DNA of 64,000 bases from Zoogloeaceae bacterium (GCA_024235635.1 JACKMA010000004.1:1-64000), one strand, 5' to 3'; counted from the first letter of the stretch, positions 1 through 8,809 are shown. Notes: a model not told the origin generated them from the letters alone. Made by a program: numbers and translations.

Positions 1-665
1 CCGCCCAGTCGCGCGGCATGACCGTGGCGATTCGCAACGCCAACGACGCCATTTCGCTGACCCAGACCGCCGAAGGCGCGCTCGGACAGATCAAGGACCA
101 CCTGCTGCGGATGCGCGACATCGCGGTGCAGTCGTCCAACGCCACCAACTCGTCGAGCGATCGCGCTGCCCTCGAGGCCGAATACGACCAGTTGCAGTCG
201 GAAATCGACCGGATCGGCCAGCAAACCACGTTCAACGGACTGAAGATCCTTGACTCGAATGCCGGCGCCCAATCCTTCCAGATCGGCGCCAACGGCGGCG
301 AGACCATCAGCGTGACCACCACCGCGATTTCCGGTGGCGCCGTCTCCTCCGCTACCGCGGCCGCTTCGACCGTATCGTCTGCCGGCGGCGCATCGGCCGC
401 GATTGCGACCATCGACGCCGCCATCGACAAGGTCAATACCGACCGTGCCACCTACGGTGCTGCGCAGGTGCGCTTCGAGGGCGTGGTGTCGATGCTGCAG
501 ATCTCGCGCGAGAACCAGGAAGCCGCCGCCAGCCGCATCATGGATGCCGACTTCGCCGCCGAAACCGCCGCCCTGACCCGGGCGCAGATCCTGCAGCAGG
601 CCGGTACCGCGATGCTCGCCCAAGCCAACGCTCTGCCGCAGAACGTGCTCAGCCTCCTCGGCTAA
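1..665 (+). CDS. fliC: flagellin, 5' end cut off by window edge
   Basis: Flagellar filament subunit, exported by the flagellar type III apparatus and polymerised outside the cell. The reading frame is open from the first bases (first full codon at 3), so the N-terminal part lies outside the window. What is seen is the second half of the N-terminal D0/D1 helices (RGMTVAIRNAND), a short variable centre rich in Ala, Ser and Thr, and the conserved C-terminal helix ending QAGTAMLAQANALPQNVL. It is strikingly similar to the complete flagellin at 35341-36174, differing mainly in the centre and at the last residues. flaG, fliD and fliS follow directly, the usual filament-gene order. Family assignment is certain; which of the two is the major filament protein cannot be told. 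Confidence 0.97.
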   Translation, partial: AQSRGMTVAIRNANDAISLTQTAEGALGQIKDHLLRMRDIAVQSSNATNSSSDRAALEAEYDQLQSEIDRIGQQTTFNGLKILDSNAGAQSFQIGANGGETISVTTTAISGGAVSSATAAASTVSSAGGASAAIATIDAAIDKVNTDRATYGAAQVRFEGVVSMLQISRENQEAAASRIMDADFAAETAALTRAQILQQAGTAMLAQANALPQNVLSLLG

Positions 666-741
666 TCAAGGCTTGCAGTCGGTATGCGCGGGAGACGGCT
701 GACGCCCTCTCCCGCGTTGTCACTTCGCGGAGCATAAGACC

Positions 742-1167
742 ATGTCCGTCCAATCGATATCCCCAGCAGCGCTATCGCAAGATCCGCTGAACGTGTCCCA
801 GGCCCGCCAGCTCGCCAACACGGCCGACAATCAGAAAGTCGATCCGGGAAGACGCAGCGGCGAGGCGGCTCCGAGCGAACTGGTCGCAGCGACAGGCCGC
901 GCCAGCGACACCGAAAAGCCTGCTGCACAGGCCGGTCCGGTGGATCCCAGGCAGTTGGAGCGCGCCCTCGAAAATATCCGGCGCGTCGTCGAACCTGTGG
1001 CACACAACTTGCGATTCACCGTCGATGAGGATACCGGTCGCACCGTCGTCAAGGTGCTCGACAGCGCGACCGATCAAGTCATCCGGCAGATTCCGAGCGA
1101 GGAGATCCTGTCCATCGCCAAGGCCCTGGACAAGCTGAGCGGTCTGCTGCTGGAACAGAAGGCCTGA
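742..1167 (+). CDS. flaG: FlaG family flagellar protein
   Basis: Small protein (141 aa) of the FlaG family, which in other bacteria affects filament length; the mechanism is poorly known. The N-terminal 70 residues are low-complexity and polar. The conserved FlaG core is C-terminal: a helix (ERALENIRRVVEP), then the strand pair LRFTVDEDTGRTVVKVLD and the motif VIRQIPSEEILSIAKAL. It lies 76 nt after the flagellin stop and 16 nt before fliD, so co-transcription with fliDS is likely. The ATG is preceded by GGAG about 9 nt upstream. Confidence 0.92.
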   Translation: MSVQSISPAALSQDPLNVSQARQLANTADNQKVDPGRRSGEAAPSELVAATGRASDTEKPAAQAGPVDPRQLERALENIRRVVEPVAHNLRFTVDEDTGRTVVKVLDSATDQVIRQIPSEEILSIAKALDKLSGLLLEQKA

Positions 1168-1183
1168 ACTACAGGAGACGCAG

Positions 1184-2596
1184 ATGGCCGGCACGATCAC
1201 ATCGGCAGGCCTGGGTTCCGGACTGGCGGTAGAGTCCATCATCAGCCAGCTGATGCAGCTGGAACGCCAGCCGATCACCCAGCTTCAATCCCGAATCACG
1301 ACGGTCGACGCACGACTGTCGGCCCTCGGTCGGGTCAAGAGCGCGATGTCCGCCCTGCAGACGGCGGCAAACGACATCAAGACGGCGGCAGGATTTTCCG
1401 TTTTCAAGACTGCCGTCGGCGACAGCAAGGTGCTGACTGCCAGCGCCGGATCGACGGCCAATGTCGCCAACCACAGCGTCGAGGTCAAATCGCTCGCCGC
1501 GACCCAGAAGCTGGCGGCCCAGGGGCTCGCCAGCAGTACGTCGACAATCGCCACCGGCACCCTGACCCTGGAACTCGGCAACTTCGACGGAGCCACCTTC
1601 ACGGCCGACCCGGATCGCACATACACGGTCACGATCGGGACCGGCAACAACACCCTCGAGGGCCTGCGCGACGCCATCAACGACCTCGACGCAGACGTCA
1701 CCGCGTCGATCGTCAATGACGGCAGCGCCAACCCGGCGCGTCTGGTGTTGAGCCCGAAGGGTTCGGGCAGCGCCAACGTGATCCGTACGTCGGGTCTGAC
1801 CGGATTCGATTTCAACCCGGAAGCGCCGCTGGCGGGTGCGATGGAGCAGACCGTCGCAGCCAAGGATGCGGTGGTCGTCGTCGACGGCATCACCGTCACC
1901 AAGTCGAGCAACACCATCACTGACGCGCTCGAGGGCGTCACGCTGAACCTGGTCGGCAGCAACGAGGGCGCGCCAACGACGCTCGACGTCTCGCAGGACG
2001 TCGATGCGGTCAAGGGCAAGATCGAGGCCTTCGTCAATGCCTTCAACGAACTCAATACGCTGATCCGAAGCGAGACCAGCTTCAATACCGATACCGGCGT
2101 GGCCGGCACGCTCAATGCGGACTCGTCGGTGCGCTCGATTCGTGATCAATTGCGGCAGATCGCCTCGTCCGACCTCGATGCTGCGGTCGGCGGCCTGACC
2201 CGTCTCTCGGACATCGGCATCAGCTTCAACGTCGAAGGGGCGCTCACGATCGACAGTACGGCCCTGGACGAGGCACTAGCGGATCCGGCGAAGAACGTTG
2301 CCGGCTTGTTCGCCGGCAACAGCAGCGTCTCGGGACTTGCCGTGCAGATCAGTGACCGCCTCGGCAGCCTGCTCGGCGTCGGCGGCACGATCGCGTCTCG
2401 CACCGACAGTTATACGCAGACCAAGGAAGGCTTCGGTGATCGCATCGAGCAGCTCGAGCTGCGCATGACCGCGATCGAGGAACGCTATCGCCGCCAGTAC
2501 GCCGCGCTGGATACGCTGGTTGCCAGCATGAACACCACCGGCAACTTCCTTTCCCAGCAACTGCTGTCCCTTCAAAACCTGACTTCGAACGGCTGA
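1184..2596 (+). CDS. fliD: flagellar filament cap protein FliD (HAP2)
   Basis: Filament cap at the growing tip that helps flagellin monomers fold and insert. The 470-aa product has the N-terminal FliD signature (GLGSGLAVESIISQLMQLER, residues 8-27) followed by a coiled-coil stretch, a Thr/Val-rich beta middle region, and the FliD C-terminal domain (NAFNELNTLIRSETSFN, near residue 287, to the end) with a final heptad region (LELRMTAIEERYRRQYAALDTL). Length is normal for the family. An AGGAG sequence sits 7 nt before the ATG. It lies between flaG and fliS as in many gammaproteobacteria. Confidence 0.97.
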   Translation: MAGTITSAGLGSGLAVESIISQLMQLERQPITQLQSRITTVDARLSALGRVKSAMSALQTAANDIKTAAGFSVFKTAVGDSKVLTASAGSTANVANHSVEVKSLAATQKLAAQGLASSTSTIATGTLTLELGNFDGATFTADPDRTYTVTIGTGNNTLEGLRDAINDLDADVTASIVNDGSANPARLVLSPKGSGSANVIRTSGLTGFDFNPEAPLAGAMEQTVAAKDAVVVVDGITVTKSSNTITDALEGVTLNLVGSNEGAPTTLDVSQDVDAVKGKIEAFVNAFNELNTLIRSETSFNTDTGVAGTLNADSSVRSIRDQLRQIASSDLDAAVGGLTRLSDIGISFNVEGALTIDSTALDEALADPAKNVAGLFAGNSSVSGLAVQISDRLGSLLGVGGTIASRTDSYTQTKEGFGDRIEQLELRMTAIEERYRRQYAALDTLVASMNTTGNFLSQQLLSLQNLTSNG

Positions 2597-2610
2597 GGCC
2601 ACGGAGACAC

Positions 2611-3024
2611 ATGCCCATGTTTGGTCAAAAAAGTAGTGCTGCCACCGCTTACGCCCGCGTCGGCGTCGAAACGAAGGTCAGCACGGCGAGTCCGCACCAG
2701 TTGATCGTGATGCTCTACGACGGCGCCCTGCTGGCGATCAACACGGCGGCTGTCTCGATGGACGCCGGCGATATCCCGAACAAGGGGAAATCGATTTCGC
2801 AGGCGATCAACATCATCGCCAATGGGCTCAAGGCGAGCCTCGACATGGAAGCCGGCGGCGAGATCGCCGAACGCCTGTCTTCGCTGTACGACTACATGAG
2901 CCAGCGGCTGCTTCATGCCAATCTGCAGAACAGCCGCCCGGCACTCGACGAGGTCAGCGGCCTGCTCAACGAGCTGCGCGAGGCGTGGCTGCAGATCGCC
3001 GATGCGGCGGCGGAAACCGCCTGA
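2611..3024 (+). CDS. fliS: flagellar export chaperone FliS
   Basis: Cytoplasmic chaperone that binds the flagellin C-terminus and prevents premature polymerisation. The 137-aa helical protein shows the family hallmarks: a Tyr-containing N-terminal segment (AYARVGVETKVSTASPHQ), LIVMLYDGALLAI, and YDYMSQRLLHANLQN. It starts 14 nt after fliD and is followed 10 nt later by the fliT-like gene, so fliD-fliS-fliT form a compact unit. Confidence 0.96.
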   Translation: MPMFGQKSSAATAYARVGVETKVSTASPHQLIVMLYDGALLAINTAAVSMDAGDIPNKGKSISQAINIIANGLKASLDMEAGGEIAERLSSLYDYMSQRLLHANLQNSRPALDEVSGLLNELREAWLQIADAAAETA

Positions 3025-3034
3025 GGCCGGCACG

Positions 3035-3367
3035 ATGAACACCCTCGACGACTTCGAGGCAATGAGGGGACTGTCCGCTGGCATGCTCGCGTCCGCCCGC
3101 GCCAACGACTGGGAGCGACTGACCCGCCTGGAGCACGAACTCGCAAACCGGCGCGACGCCCTGGCTGCAGGTCCGGACCACCTTGCCGGGCTCTCGCGCG
3201 ACGAATGCCATCGCGTGGGCACCATCATCCGCGAGATGCAGGCGCATGACCACGCCATCCGGCAGATCGTCGAACCCTATCTCGACAGCGTCCGCGCCCT
3301 ACTCTCGCGGCGTGCGCGCAAGCGCGATCTGAGCCGCAGCTACGGCGCGTTCGCCCAGTCCCTCTGA
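3035..3367 (+). CDS. fliT: FliT-like flagellar protein
   Basis: Predicted 110-aa helical protein. The start chosen is the ATG at 3035; an upstream extension would run antisense-like through fliS and is Arg-rich, so it was rejected. The sequence is mostly charged helix (DWERLTRLEHELANRRDAL; IIREMQAHDHAIRQIVEPYL) with a basic C-terminus (RRARKRDLSRSYG). Size, helical character and position directly behind fliS match FliT, the chaperone for FliD, but the family is weakly conserved. The call therefore rests largely on context. Confidence 0.75.
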   Translation: MNTLDDFEAMRGLSAGMLASARANDWERLTRLEHELANRRDALAAGPDHLAGLSRDECHRVGTIIREMQAHDHAIRQIVEPYLDSVRALLSRRARKRDLSRSYGAFAQSL

Positions 3368-3404
3368 GCCCGTGATCGGCGCTGACAAGAAGCGCTAGCC
3401 CGCG

Positions 3405-4595
3405 ATGATCCCGGCCGACCTGACCGCCCGCCTGCGCCTGCTCACCGAGGCGTCGTTCTTTTCGAAGGAACCCCGCGAAGTCGGACCATTGCGCAACGCG
3501 CAGGCAATCTCGAAGGATCCCCAGGATTTCCTTCCAGGCCAGCGCATCGTCGCGACCATCGGCGAGGCCAAGTCGGAGAACAGTTTCCGGGCGCTGATCG
3601 ACGGCCGCGAGTACACGCTGACCCTACCCCGCAATTCGGCTCGCTCTGGGCAGACGCTCGACCTGATCGTGACCCATGCGTCGCCGCGAGCGGTCATCGC
3701 CACGCCAGCGGAAGGGAGCGCGGCGGGCGCCGCCTCGGCGCGCCTCAGCCAGACCGGTCGTCTGATCAGTTTCCTGCTGACCGGTCAGCCACCGGCGCCA
3801 CCGGCAAAGCTTGCCGGCGGACAGCCGCTGGTGCCCGTCCCGCCGACCTCCGGGGGCCAGCTCGCTGTCGCACTGCGGCAAGCGATCGGCGAAAGCGGGC
3901 TGTTCTATGAATCCCAGCTGGCGCGGTGGCTGTCGGGCACGGTCGCGACCGATGCCCTGCTGCGCCAGCCACAGAGCCAGTTGACCCGAGGGCGGGACGG
4001 TGTCCCGCCGGGCACGCCCGGCGGCGGCAGCGGCGACGGAGCCCCCGCGACTTCCGCCCAGACCGCCACCCGAGCCGGCCCCTCGTCGACACCGGCGACG
4101 CTCAACACGACCGCGGCGGCGGCCTTCGGCGCCGATGCCGAAGAAATCTCGGCCGCGAGCCAAAGCGCCGCCGCCCAGCGCAGTCCGGGCGCGGCCGCCG
4201 GCAATCCGGTACCTGAACGCCTGATGCCCCTGGTGCACCAGCAACTCGACGCACTGGCAACCAACAACTACGCCTGGCAAGGCGCCGCCTGGCCCGGCCA
4301 GCACGTCGAAATCGAGATCGAAGAGCCCGAACAGCGAGAAGGCGACGGTGCGGACCCAGAGGATGCTGCCTGGAAAACCACGCTGCGCGTGACGCTGCCG
4401 CGACTCGGTGGCGTCGAGGCACGTCTGCATCTGACCCCAGCGGGCGTCGCACTGCAGCTCACGGCCGACGACGCGGGGACCGCGGCCGCGCTCACGGCGG
4501 CCGAGCGCGAACTCGCCGTCGCGCTCGCCGCAGCCGATCTGCCCCTGACCGAAATGCGGGTCGATCTGGCGGCCGCCCCGGACGATACGCCATGA
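3405..4595 (+). CDS. FliK-like flagellar hook-length control domain protein
   Basis: 396-aa protein. The N-terminal 115 residues include a compact beta-rich segment (FLPGQRIVATIGEAKSENSF). The middle (about 190-270) is Ala/Ser/Gly/Pro-rich and probably disordered. The C-terminal 120 residues resemble the folded FliK C-terminal domain (LRVTLPRLGGVEARLHLTPA, then a helix AALTAAERELAVALAAADL and the end strand MRVDLAA). FliK proteins measure the hook and switch export specificity by touching FlhB. The gene overlaps the stand-alone FlhB C-terminal domain gene by 4 nt, which supports a joint role. A second, more canonical fliK lies at 14359, so this is an additional member and no symbol is given. 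Confidence 0.8.
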   Translation: MIPADLTARLRLLTEASFFSKEPREVGPLRNAQAISKDPQDFLPGQRIVATIGEAKSENSFRALIDGREYTLTLPRNSARSGQTLDLIVTHASPRAVIATPAEGSAAGAASARLSQTGRLISFLLTGQPPAPPAKLAGGQPLVPVPPTSGGQLAVALRQAIGESGLFYESQLARWLSGTVATDALLRQPQSQLTRGRDGVPPGTPGGGSGDGAPATSAQTATRAGPSSTPATLNTTAAAAFGADAEEISAASQSAAAQRSPGAAAGNPVPERLMPLVHQQLDALATNNYAWQGAAWPGQHVEIEIEEPEQREGDGADPEDAAWKTTLRVTLPRLGGVEARLHLTPAGVALQLTADDAGTAAALTAAERELAVALAAADLPLTEMRVDLAAAPDDTP

Positions 4596-4924
4596 GCGAC
4601 ACCGACGAGTATCCACGTGCGGAGGCGGTCGCCCTGGCCTACACGGCGGGCGACGCGGCACCGAAGGTGGTCGCCAAGGGGCGTGGCCTGATCGCGATGG
4701 AGATCATCGAACGGGCGCGCGAGGCCGGGGTTTATGTCCACGAGTCGCCGGAACTGCTCGGTCTGTTGATGCAGGTCGATCTCGACGACCGGATTCCACC
4801 GCAGTTGTACCTCGCGGTCGCCGAATTGCTGGCCTGGCTGTACCGGCTCGAACAGGGCGGAACCGAAGAGCCGCCGGTCGCGCACGACCTGCCGTCGAGC
4901 CTCGAGCGGCGGCCTAGGCGCTAG
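4592..4924 (+). CDS. stand-alone FlhB C-terminal (EscU/YscU) domain protein
   Basis: 110-aa protein matching the soluble C-terminal domain of FlhB/YscU export-switch proteins: AVALAYTAGDAAPKVVAKG, then an amphipathic helix, ESPELLGLLMQVDLDDRIP and a last helix LYLAVAELLAWLYRLEQ. It has no membrane segments and no Asn-Pro-Thr-His autocleavage site; homology begins just where the cleaved fragment of FlhB would begin. Such orphan domains are known beside fliK-like genes and can stand in for the cleaved FlhB fragment in some species. Here the 4-nt ATGA overlap with the fliK-like gene suggests coupled synthesis. Full-length flhB is not in the window. Confidence 0.88.
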   Translation: MSDTDEYPRAEAVALAYTAGDAAPKVVAKGRGLIAMEIIERAREAGVYVHESPELLGLLMQVDLDDRIPPQLYLAVAELLAWLYRLEQGGTEEPPVAHDLPSSLERRPRR

Positions 4925-4997
4925 GCCGATGCCAATCCCGCGGCATACCGGGATACCATAGAATCCCGCAACCCATCAGCAAAAACGGCACTCCTAA

Positions 4998-5771
4998 ATG
5001 GCGGCAACGACCGACGACAAGCGAATCGAACTGCTGGATGCGGCAGATTACTCCGAATACGTGCTGCGTGATCCGCGCGAGATCAATGCGGTATTGAACG
5101 GCCTGGTGCAACAGCGCTGCATTGTCTCCGCCCACCCGGACGGCCGGCGCGATTTCGTCCTGACCACATTGCTCGGAATCGACGCCAACGACGGCAGCCT
5201 GTATTTCGATCCGGCTCACGACGAGGCCAGCAACCGAAAACTGGCGTCGGCCGCGACAGTGACCTTCAGCGCACTGCTCGAGAAGATCAAGATCCAGTTC
5301 TCGACCAACCCGCTCGCCGACAGCACGCACGACGGCCATGCGGCCCTGGTGGCACCGGCACCAGAAAAGGTTCTGCGGCTGCAGCGCCGTGAGTATTTCC
5401 GGCTGGTGACGCCGACGGCCCAATCGGTGGTCTGCAAGATTCCGGTGCCGGATGGCGCCGGCGTCAAGACCTTCGAAGCGCGCGTGATGGACATCTCGGG
5501 CGGTGGCATCGGCGTGCTGGTGCCGCCCAAGGGCATGCGCCTGTCGACCGACATGCTGTTCGACGACTGCTCGCTGGTCCTGCCCGATTTCGGCACGATC
5601 GTCACGCGTCTGAGGATCCGCAACATCTTCCAGGTGACCAATCGCACCGGCGTCACGATGATGCGGGCAGGCTGCCAGTTCGTGAACCTGTCGGCGAGCG
5701 CCGAAAACACGATCCAGCGCTACATCCTGAAGACCGAGCGCGAGCGCAACGCCCGTTCGCGCAGGCTGTGA
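4998..5771 (+). CDS. ycgR: flagellar brake protein, YcgR-like PilZ domain
   Basis: 257-aa cytoplasmic protein with an N-terminal YcgR-type domain (about 1-115) and a C-terminal PilZ domain. The cyclic-di-GMP binding signatures are visible: the arginine motif in LRLQRREYFRL (about 119-129) and DISGGGIGV (about 164-172). Proteins of this type bind c-di-GMP and slow or bias the flagellar motor. It is the last gene of the plus-strand filament cluster, 73 nt after the FlhB-like gene, and is followed by a strong terminator. The ATG at 4998 has only a weak upstream ribosome site. Confidence 0.93.
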   Translation: MAATTDDKRIELLDAADYSEYVLRDPREINAVLNGLVQQRCIVSAHPDGRRDFVLTTLLGIDANDGSLYFDPAHDEASNRKLASAATVTFSALLEKIKIQFSTNPLADSTHDGHAALVAPAPEKVLRLQRREYFRLVTPTAQSVVCKIPVPDGAGVKTFEARVMDISGGGIGVLVPPKGMRLSTDMLFDDCSLVLPDFGTIVTRLRIRNIFQVTNRTGVTMMRAGCQFVNLSASAENTIQRYILKTERERNARSRRL

Positions 5772-5795
5772 CCGCCCGGCGCGTTCCCGTCAACG

Positions 5796-5825
5796 AAAAA
5801 CCCCGCGCAGGACGCGGGGCTTTTC
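5796..5825. terminator. bidirectional rho-independent terminator
   Basis: A 7-bp all-GC stem (CCCCGCG at 5801-5807 with CGCGGGG at 5813-5819, loop CAGGA) is flanked by five A on the left and CTTTT on the right. It lies between the convergent stops of ycgR (5771) and fliE (5844), so it can end transcripts from both sides. Confidence 0.93.
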
Positions 5826-5843
5826 AATCTTCGGCTGACACGC

Positions 5844-6167
5844 TCAGACCGGCATGTTCATGATGTCCTGATACGCCGTCACCAAGCGGTTGCGCACCTG
5901 GACCATCTGCTGGAACGACAGATTGGCCTTTTGCAGATTGACCATCACGTCCTGCAGGTTGACGTTGGGATCGCCCGCCTGGAAATCCTTCGACATCTGG
6001 CGTGCTTCCTGCTGCGCCGCGCTGACGTCCTTCAGCGCATTTTGCAGGACTTCGCTGAAATCGACCTGCTCGCTACCCGAATCCTGACCGGCGGGCTTGG
6101 CAGCGCCGGCCGCCTGCGCGGTCGAGCGCAGTTCGGTAAGCATCTGTTCAATCCCGCGGGTGTCCAT
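5844..6167 (-). CDS. fliE: flagellar hook-basal body protein FliE
   Basis: 107-aa protein linking the MS ring to the proximal rod. The conserved C-terminal half is clear: DFQAGDPNVNLQDVMVNLQK and FQQMVQVRNRLVTAYQDI. The start is the ATG at 6167, with GGAG about 8 nt upstream; a longer frame to 6206 would run through the sigma-54 promoter described here and was rejected. fliE stands alone on the minus strand, 96 nt downstream of fleR, with its own -24/-12 promoter, whereas fliF lies divergently 2.8 kb away. Confidence 0.96.
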   Translation of the reverse strand: MDTRGIEQMLTELRSTAQAAGAAKPAGQDSGSEQVDFSEVLQNALKDVSAAQQEARQMSKDFQAGDPNVNLQDVMVNLQKANLSFQQMVQVRNRLVTAYQDIMNMPV

Positions 6168-6206
6168 CGTCGATCTCCGGATCGAGGCGTAATCGCAGTC
6201 TAGCAC

Positions 6207-6222
6207 AGCAACACCCGTGCCA
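6207..6222 (-). promoter_or_regulatory. sigma-54 (-24/-12) promoter of fliE
   Basis: Read on the minus strand the sequence is TGGCACGGGTGTTGCT: GG and GC elements separated by exactly 10 nt with TGGCAC and TTGC boxes fully matching the RpoN consensus. The predicted start site near 6195 leaves a leader of about 28 nt before the fliE ATG at 6167. Confidence 0.93.
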
Positions 6223-6263
6223 AATCGCCCTACCGCGTCGCCCCCGTGCTCACGCCACGAAAC

Positions 6264-7649
6264 CTAGCCGATTTCGTAACCTTCCGCGCGATACTGCTGC
6301 AGCTTGTAGCGCAGCGTCCGCTCCGAGATTCCGAGCCGGGCGACCGCATCCTTGCGCGACCAGCCGACTGCCCGCAAGGTATCGAGGATGTGTTCGCGCT
6401 CGAGGTCCTTCATGTTGCCGGGACGACCCACACTCGCCGTGCCGGCAGAAGCTGCCGCCGAAACGGCAAATCCTGCCGGCAGGTCTGCCGCTTCAGGTTT
6501 TGCGCCGGCTGCAGGCGATGCCCATTGCGGCAGGCACGTTTTCAGGGTCTCGGGCGTGATCAGGTCGCCGACCGCGAGGATCTGCGCCCGCTGCATCGTG
6601 TTTTCGAGTTCGCGGACGTTGCCCGGCCACGGATAGGCGGTCAGCAGCACCTCGGCCTCCGGTGCCAGTCGGGCACCCCGCTTCAGCCGCTCGCCGTGAA
6701 TCGACGCGAAATGACGAGCCAGCGCGACCACGTCGCCGGGCCGCTCGCGCAGCGGCGGAATCCTCAGCGGAAACACGTTTAGGCGATAGTAGAGATCCTC
6801 CCGGAATCGACCTGCAGCAGCCTCGCTCGCCATGTCCCGGTTGCTGGTGGCCAGCACGCGAAGATCCAGCGCGATCGGCGTCTTGCCACCGACCCGCTCG
6901 ACCTCGTGCTCCTGCAGCACGCGCAGCAGTTTAGCCTGCAGACCGAGCGGCATTTCGGATATTTCGTCGAGCAGCAGCGTACCCCCGTCGGCCTGCTCGA
7001 ACTTGCCCGGCTGCGCCTGACTGGCGCCGGTAAACGCGCCCTTCTCGTAGCCGAACAAGGTCGCTTCCAGCAGGTTCTCCGGTATCGCCGCGCAGTTGAT
7101 CGCGATGAAGGGTTTGGCCGAGCGCGCGGAGTGGCTGTGAATGTAGCGCGCGAACACCTCCTTGCCGGTGCCTGATTCGCCGGTCAGCAGTACCGTCGCG
7201 TCGGTTTCCGCCACGCGCGCCGCCATCGCCAGCACGTTGCGGGTCACCGGGTCGACCGCGATCGTGTCCTCGCGATCGTCCGGCACCGCCGCGTAGCGCC
7301 GGATGTGTTCGAGCAGGGTCTGCGGTTCGAACGGTTTCATCAGGAAGTCGCAGGCACCGCCGCGCATCGCCGACACCGCCTTTTCGACGTCGCCATAGGC
7401 CGTCATCAGCAGTACCGGCAACTGCGGCAGGCGTGCGCGTACTTCGGCGAGCAACTGCAGTCCGTCCATCGGCTCCATCCGCAGATCCGACAGCACCAGA
7501 TGAAAGGCCCGTTGGCGCAGCAGTTCGAGGGCCGCCGGGCCGCCATCCACGCCGACCGGCCGATGTCCCGCCAGTTCGAGGGTCAGGCCGACGGCATCGC
7601 GCAAGGCCGCATCGTCTTCCACTACCAGGATGTCGAGCTTGTCGGTCAT
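6264..7649 (-). CDS. fleR: sigma-54-dependent flagellar response regulator, FleR/FlrC type
   Basis: 461-aa NtrC-family activator. The receiver domain (1-120) has phospho-acceptor Asp55 (LVLSDLRM) and Lys105 (LMKPFE). The AAA+ domain carries Walker A GESGTGKE (157-164) and the sigma-54 contact loop GAFTGA (204-209). A Fis-type helix-turn-helix ends the protein (DAVARLGISERTLRYKLQQY). In Pseudomonas and Vibrio the FleR/FlrC protein, phosphorylated by FleS/FlrB, turns on the basal-body and hook genes. The ATG at 7649 overlaps the kinase stop by 4 nt (ATGA); an extension to 7682 was rejected. Its likely targets, the -24/-12 promoters of fliE, flgB, flgK and fliC, are in this window. Confidence 0.95.
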   Translation of the reverse strand: MTDKLDILVVEDDAALRDAVGLTLELAGHRPVGVDGGPAALELLRQRAFHLVLSDLRMEPMDGLQLLAEVRARLPQLPVLLMTAYGDVEKAVSAMRGGACDFLMKPFEPQTLLEHIRRYAAVPDDREDTIAVDPVTRNVLAMAARVAETDATVLLTGESGTGKEVFARYIHSHSARSAKPFIAINCAAIPENLLEATLFGYEKGAFTGASQAQPGKFEQADGGTLLLDEISEMPLGLQAKLLRVLQEHEVERVGGKTPIALDLRVLATSNRDMASEAAAGRFREDLYYRLNVFPLRIPPLRERPGDVVALARHFASIHGERLKRGARLAPEAEVLLTAYPWPGNVRELENTMQRAQILAVGDLITPETLKTCLPQWASPAAGAKPEAADLPAGFAVSAAASAGTASVGRPGNMKDLEREHILDTLRAVGWSRKDAVARLGISERTLRYKLQQYRAEGYEIG

Positions 7650-8809
7650 GGCATCGGTTCCAACTGCGCAGCCTCGTCGCATGCTGGCAGATTCAGCGTG
7701 AAGGTGGTGCCGAGGCCCGGACTCGACCGGACTTCGATGTCGCCGCCGTGCGCACGGGCCACGCTGCGCGCGATTGCCAGGCCGAGGCCGGTCCCCTCGG
7801 CGCGCGTCGTGAAGAACGGTTCGAAGATCCTGTCGATCAGCGCCTCGTCCATGCCGCGACCGGTGTCCGAGATACGAAAGCTGATCTGTTCGCCATCGCG
7901 GCTGACGCGAAGATCCACCGAGCCTTCGGCCGGCGTCGCCTGAACCGCATTTTCGAGCAGGTTGGTCAGAGCACCGGCGAGCGCCTTCCGATCACCACTG
8001 AGCAAGGCATCGGGACACTCGCAGTGGTCTGCGAAATTGACCTCGCGCGCGCGGGCGACCGGATCGAGCGTATGGGTCAGTTCGGCCGCCAGCTCGCAGG
8101 CGCCGAAGCGTTCGCGCTGCTGAGTGTCGCCGCGGGCGAACAGCAGCATGTCGCGGATCAGGCGTTCCAGCAACCGCAAGCGCTCGAGCGTGCGATCGAC
8201 GACGCGGGCACGATCGGCCGCACCGAGTTCCGGCTGTCCGAGGTTGGAAACGTAGAGCAACGCCGCCGCCAGCGGTGTGCGCAGCTGATGGGCCAGCCCC
8301 GCGACCATCTCGCCCATCGCCGCCAGTCGATCGTTGCGCTCCACCTGCAGCCGCATGCGGTGCGTGTCGCTGATGTCGTGCAACAGCACGATCGAGCCCT
8401 CGCCTGACTCCAGCGGTGTCAACGAGACGGACAGTCGATGGCTTCCGACGCCGCCGTCGAAGCGCCACTCGCCCGGCGTCTCGGTCGATGCCAGGCGTGC
8501 CTCGGTGCGGCCCCAACCCGTGCCCTCGAGGGATTCACCGAACAGCCGCTTCGCGGCGCGGTTGGCCTGGGCGATGGCGCCGTCGCGATCGAGCACCAGC
8601 ACCCCGGCCGGCAGCGCTTCCATCAGGACCGACAGGCGCTCCGTGAGCTGCCCGACCTGACCCTGGAGCGCGCCATAGGCCGACGACAGCTCCTCGGAGG
8701 CGCGGCTGAATGCGGCAAAGGCCTCTGCCAGCTCTGCCGCGCTCATGCGCGGCAGCGCGCTTTCGGCTTCGCCGATTGCACCGACGGCGGCGGGAGACGG
8801 ACTCGACAT
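7646..8809 (-). CDS. fleS: flagellar sensor histidine kinase, FleS/FlrB type
   Basis: 387-aa cytoplasmic kinase without membrane segments. A coiled region (30-62) leads into a PAS domain (about 63-150; LPAGVLVLDRDGAIAQANRA). The dimerisation/phosphoacceptor helix has GEMVAGLAHQLRTPLAAAL with His174. The ATPase domain shows the N-box (TNLLENAVQATP), DTGRGMD and GTGLGLAIARSVARAHGG. Pairing with a FleR-type regulator and absence of a transmembrane sensor match FleS/FlrB. The ATG at 8809 has a GGAAAGG ribosome site; a TTG five codons upstream is a weaker option. Confidence 0.94.
   Translation of the reverse strand: MSSPSPAAVGAIGEAESALPRMSAAELAEAFAAFSRASEELSSAYGALQGQVGQLTERLSVLMEALPAGVLVLDRDGAIAQANRAAKRLFGESLEGTGWGRTEARLASTETPGEWRFDGGVGSHRLSVSLTPLESGEGSIVLLHDISDTHRMRLQVERNDRLAAMGEMVAGLAHQLRTPLAAALLYVSNLGQPELGAADRARVVDRTLERLRLLERLIRDMLLFARGDTQQRERFGACELAAELTHTLDPVARAREVNFADHCECPDALLSGDRKALAGALTNLLENAVQATPAEGSVDLRVSRDGEQISFRISDTGRGMDEALIDRIFEPFFTTRAEGTGLGLAIARSVARAHGGDIEVRSSPGLGTTFTLNLPACDEAAQLEPMP

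Noticed and set aside
4920..4940. Minus-strand GG-N10-GC match near 4930
   Set aside because: No minus-strand gene follows and the -12 box reads TAGC.
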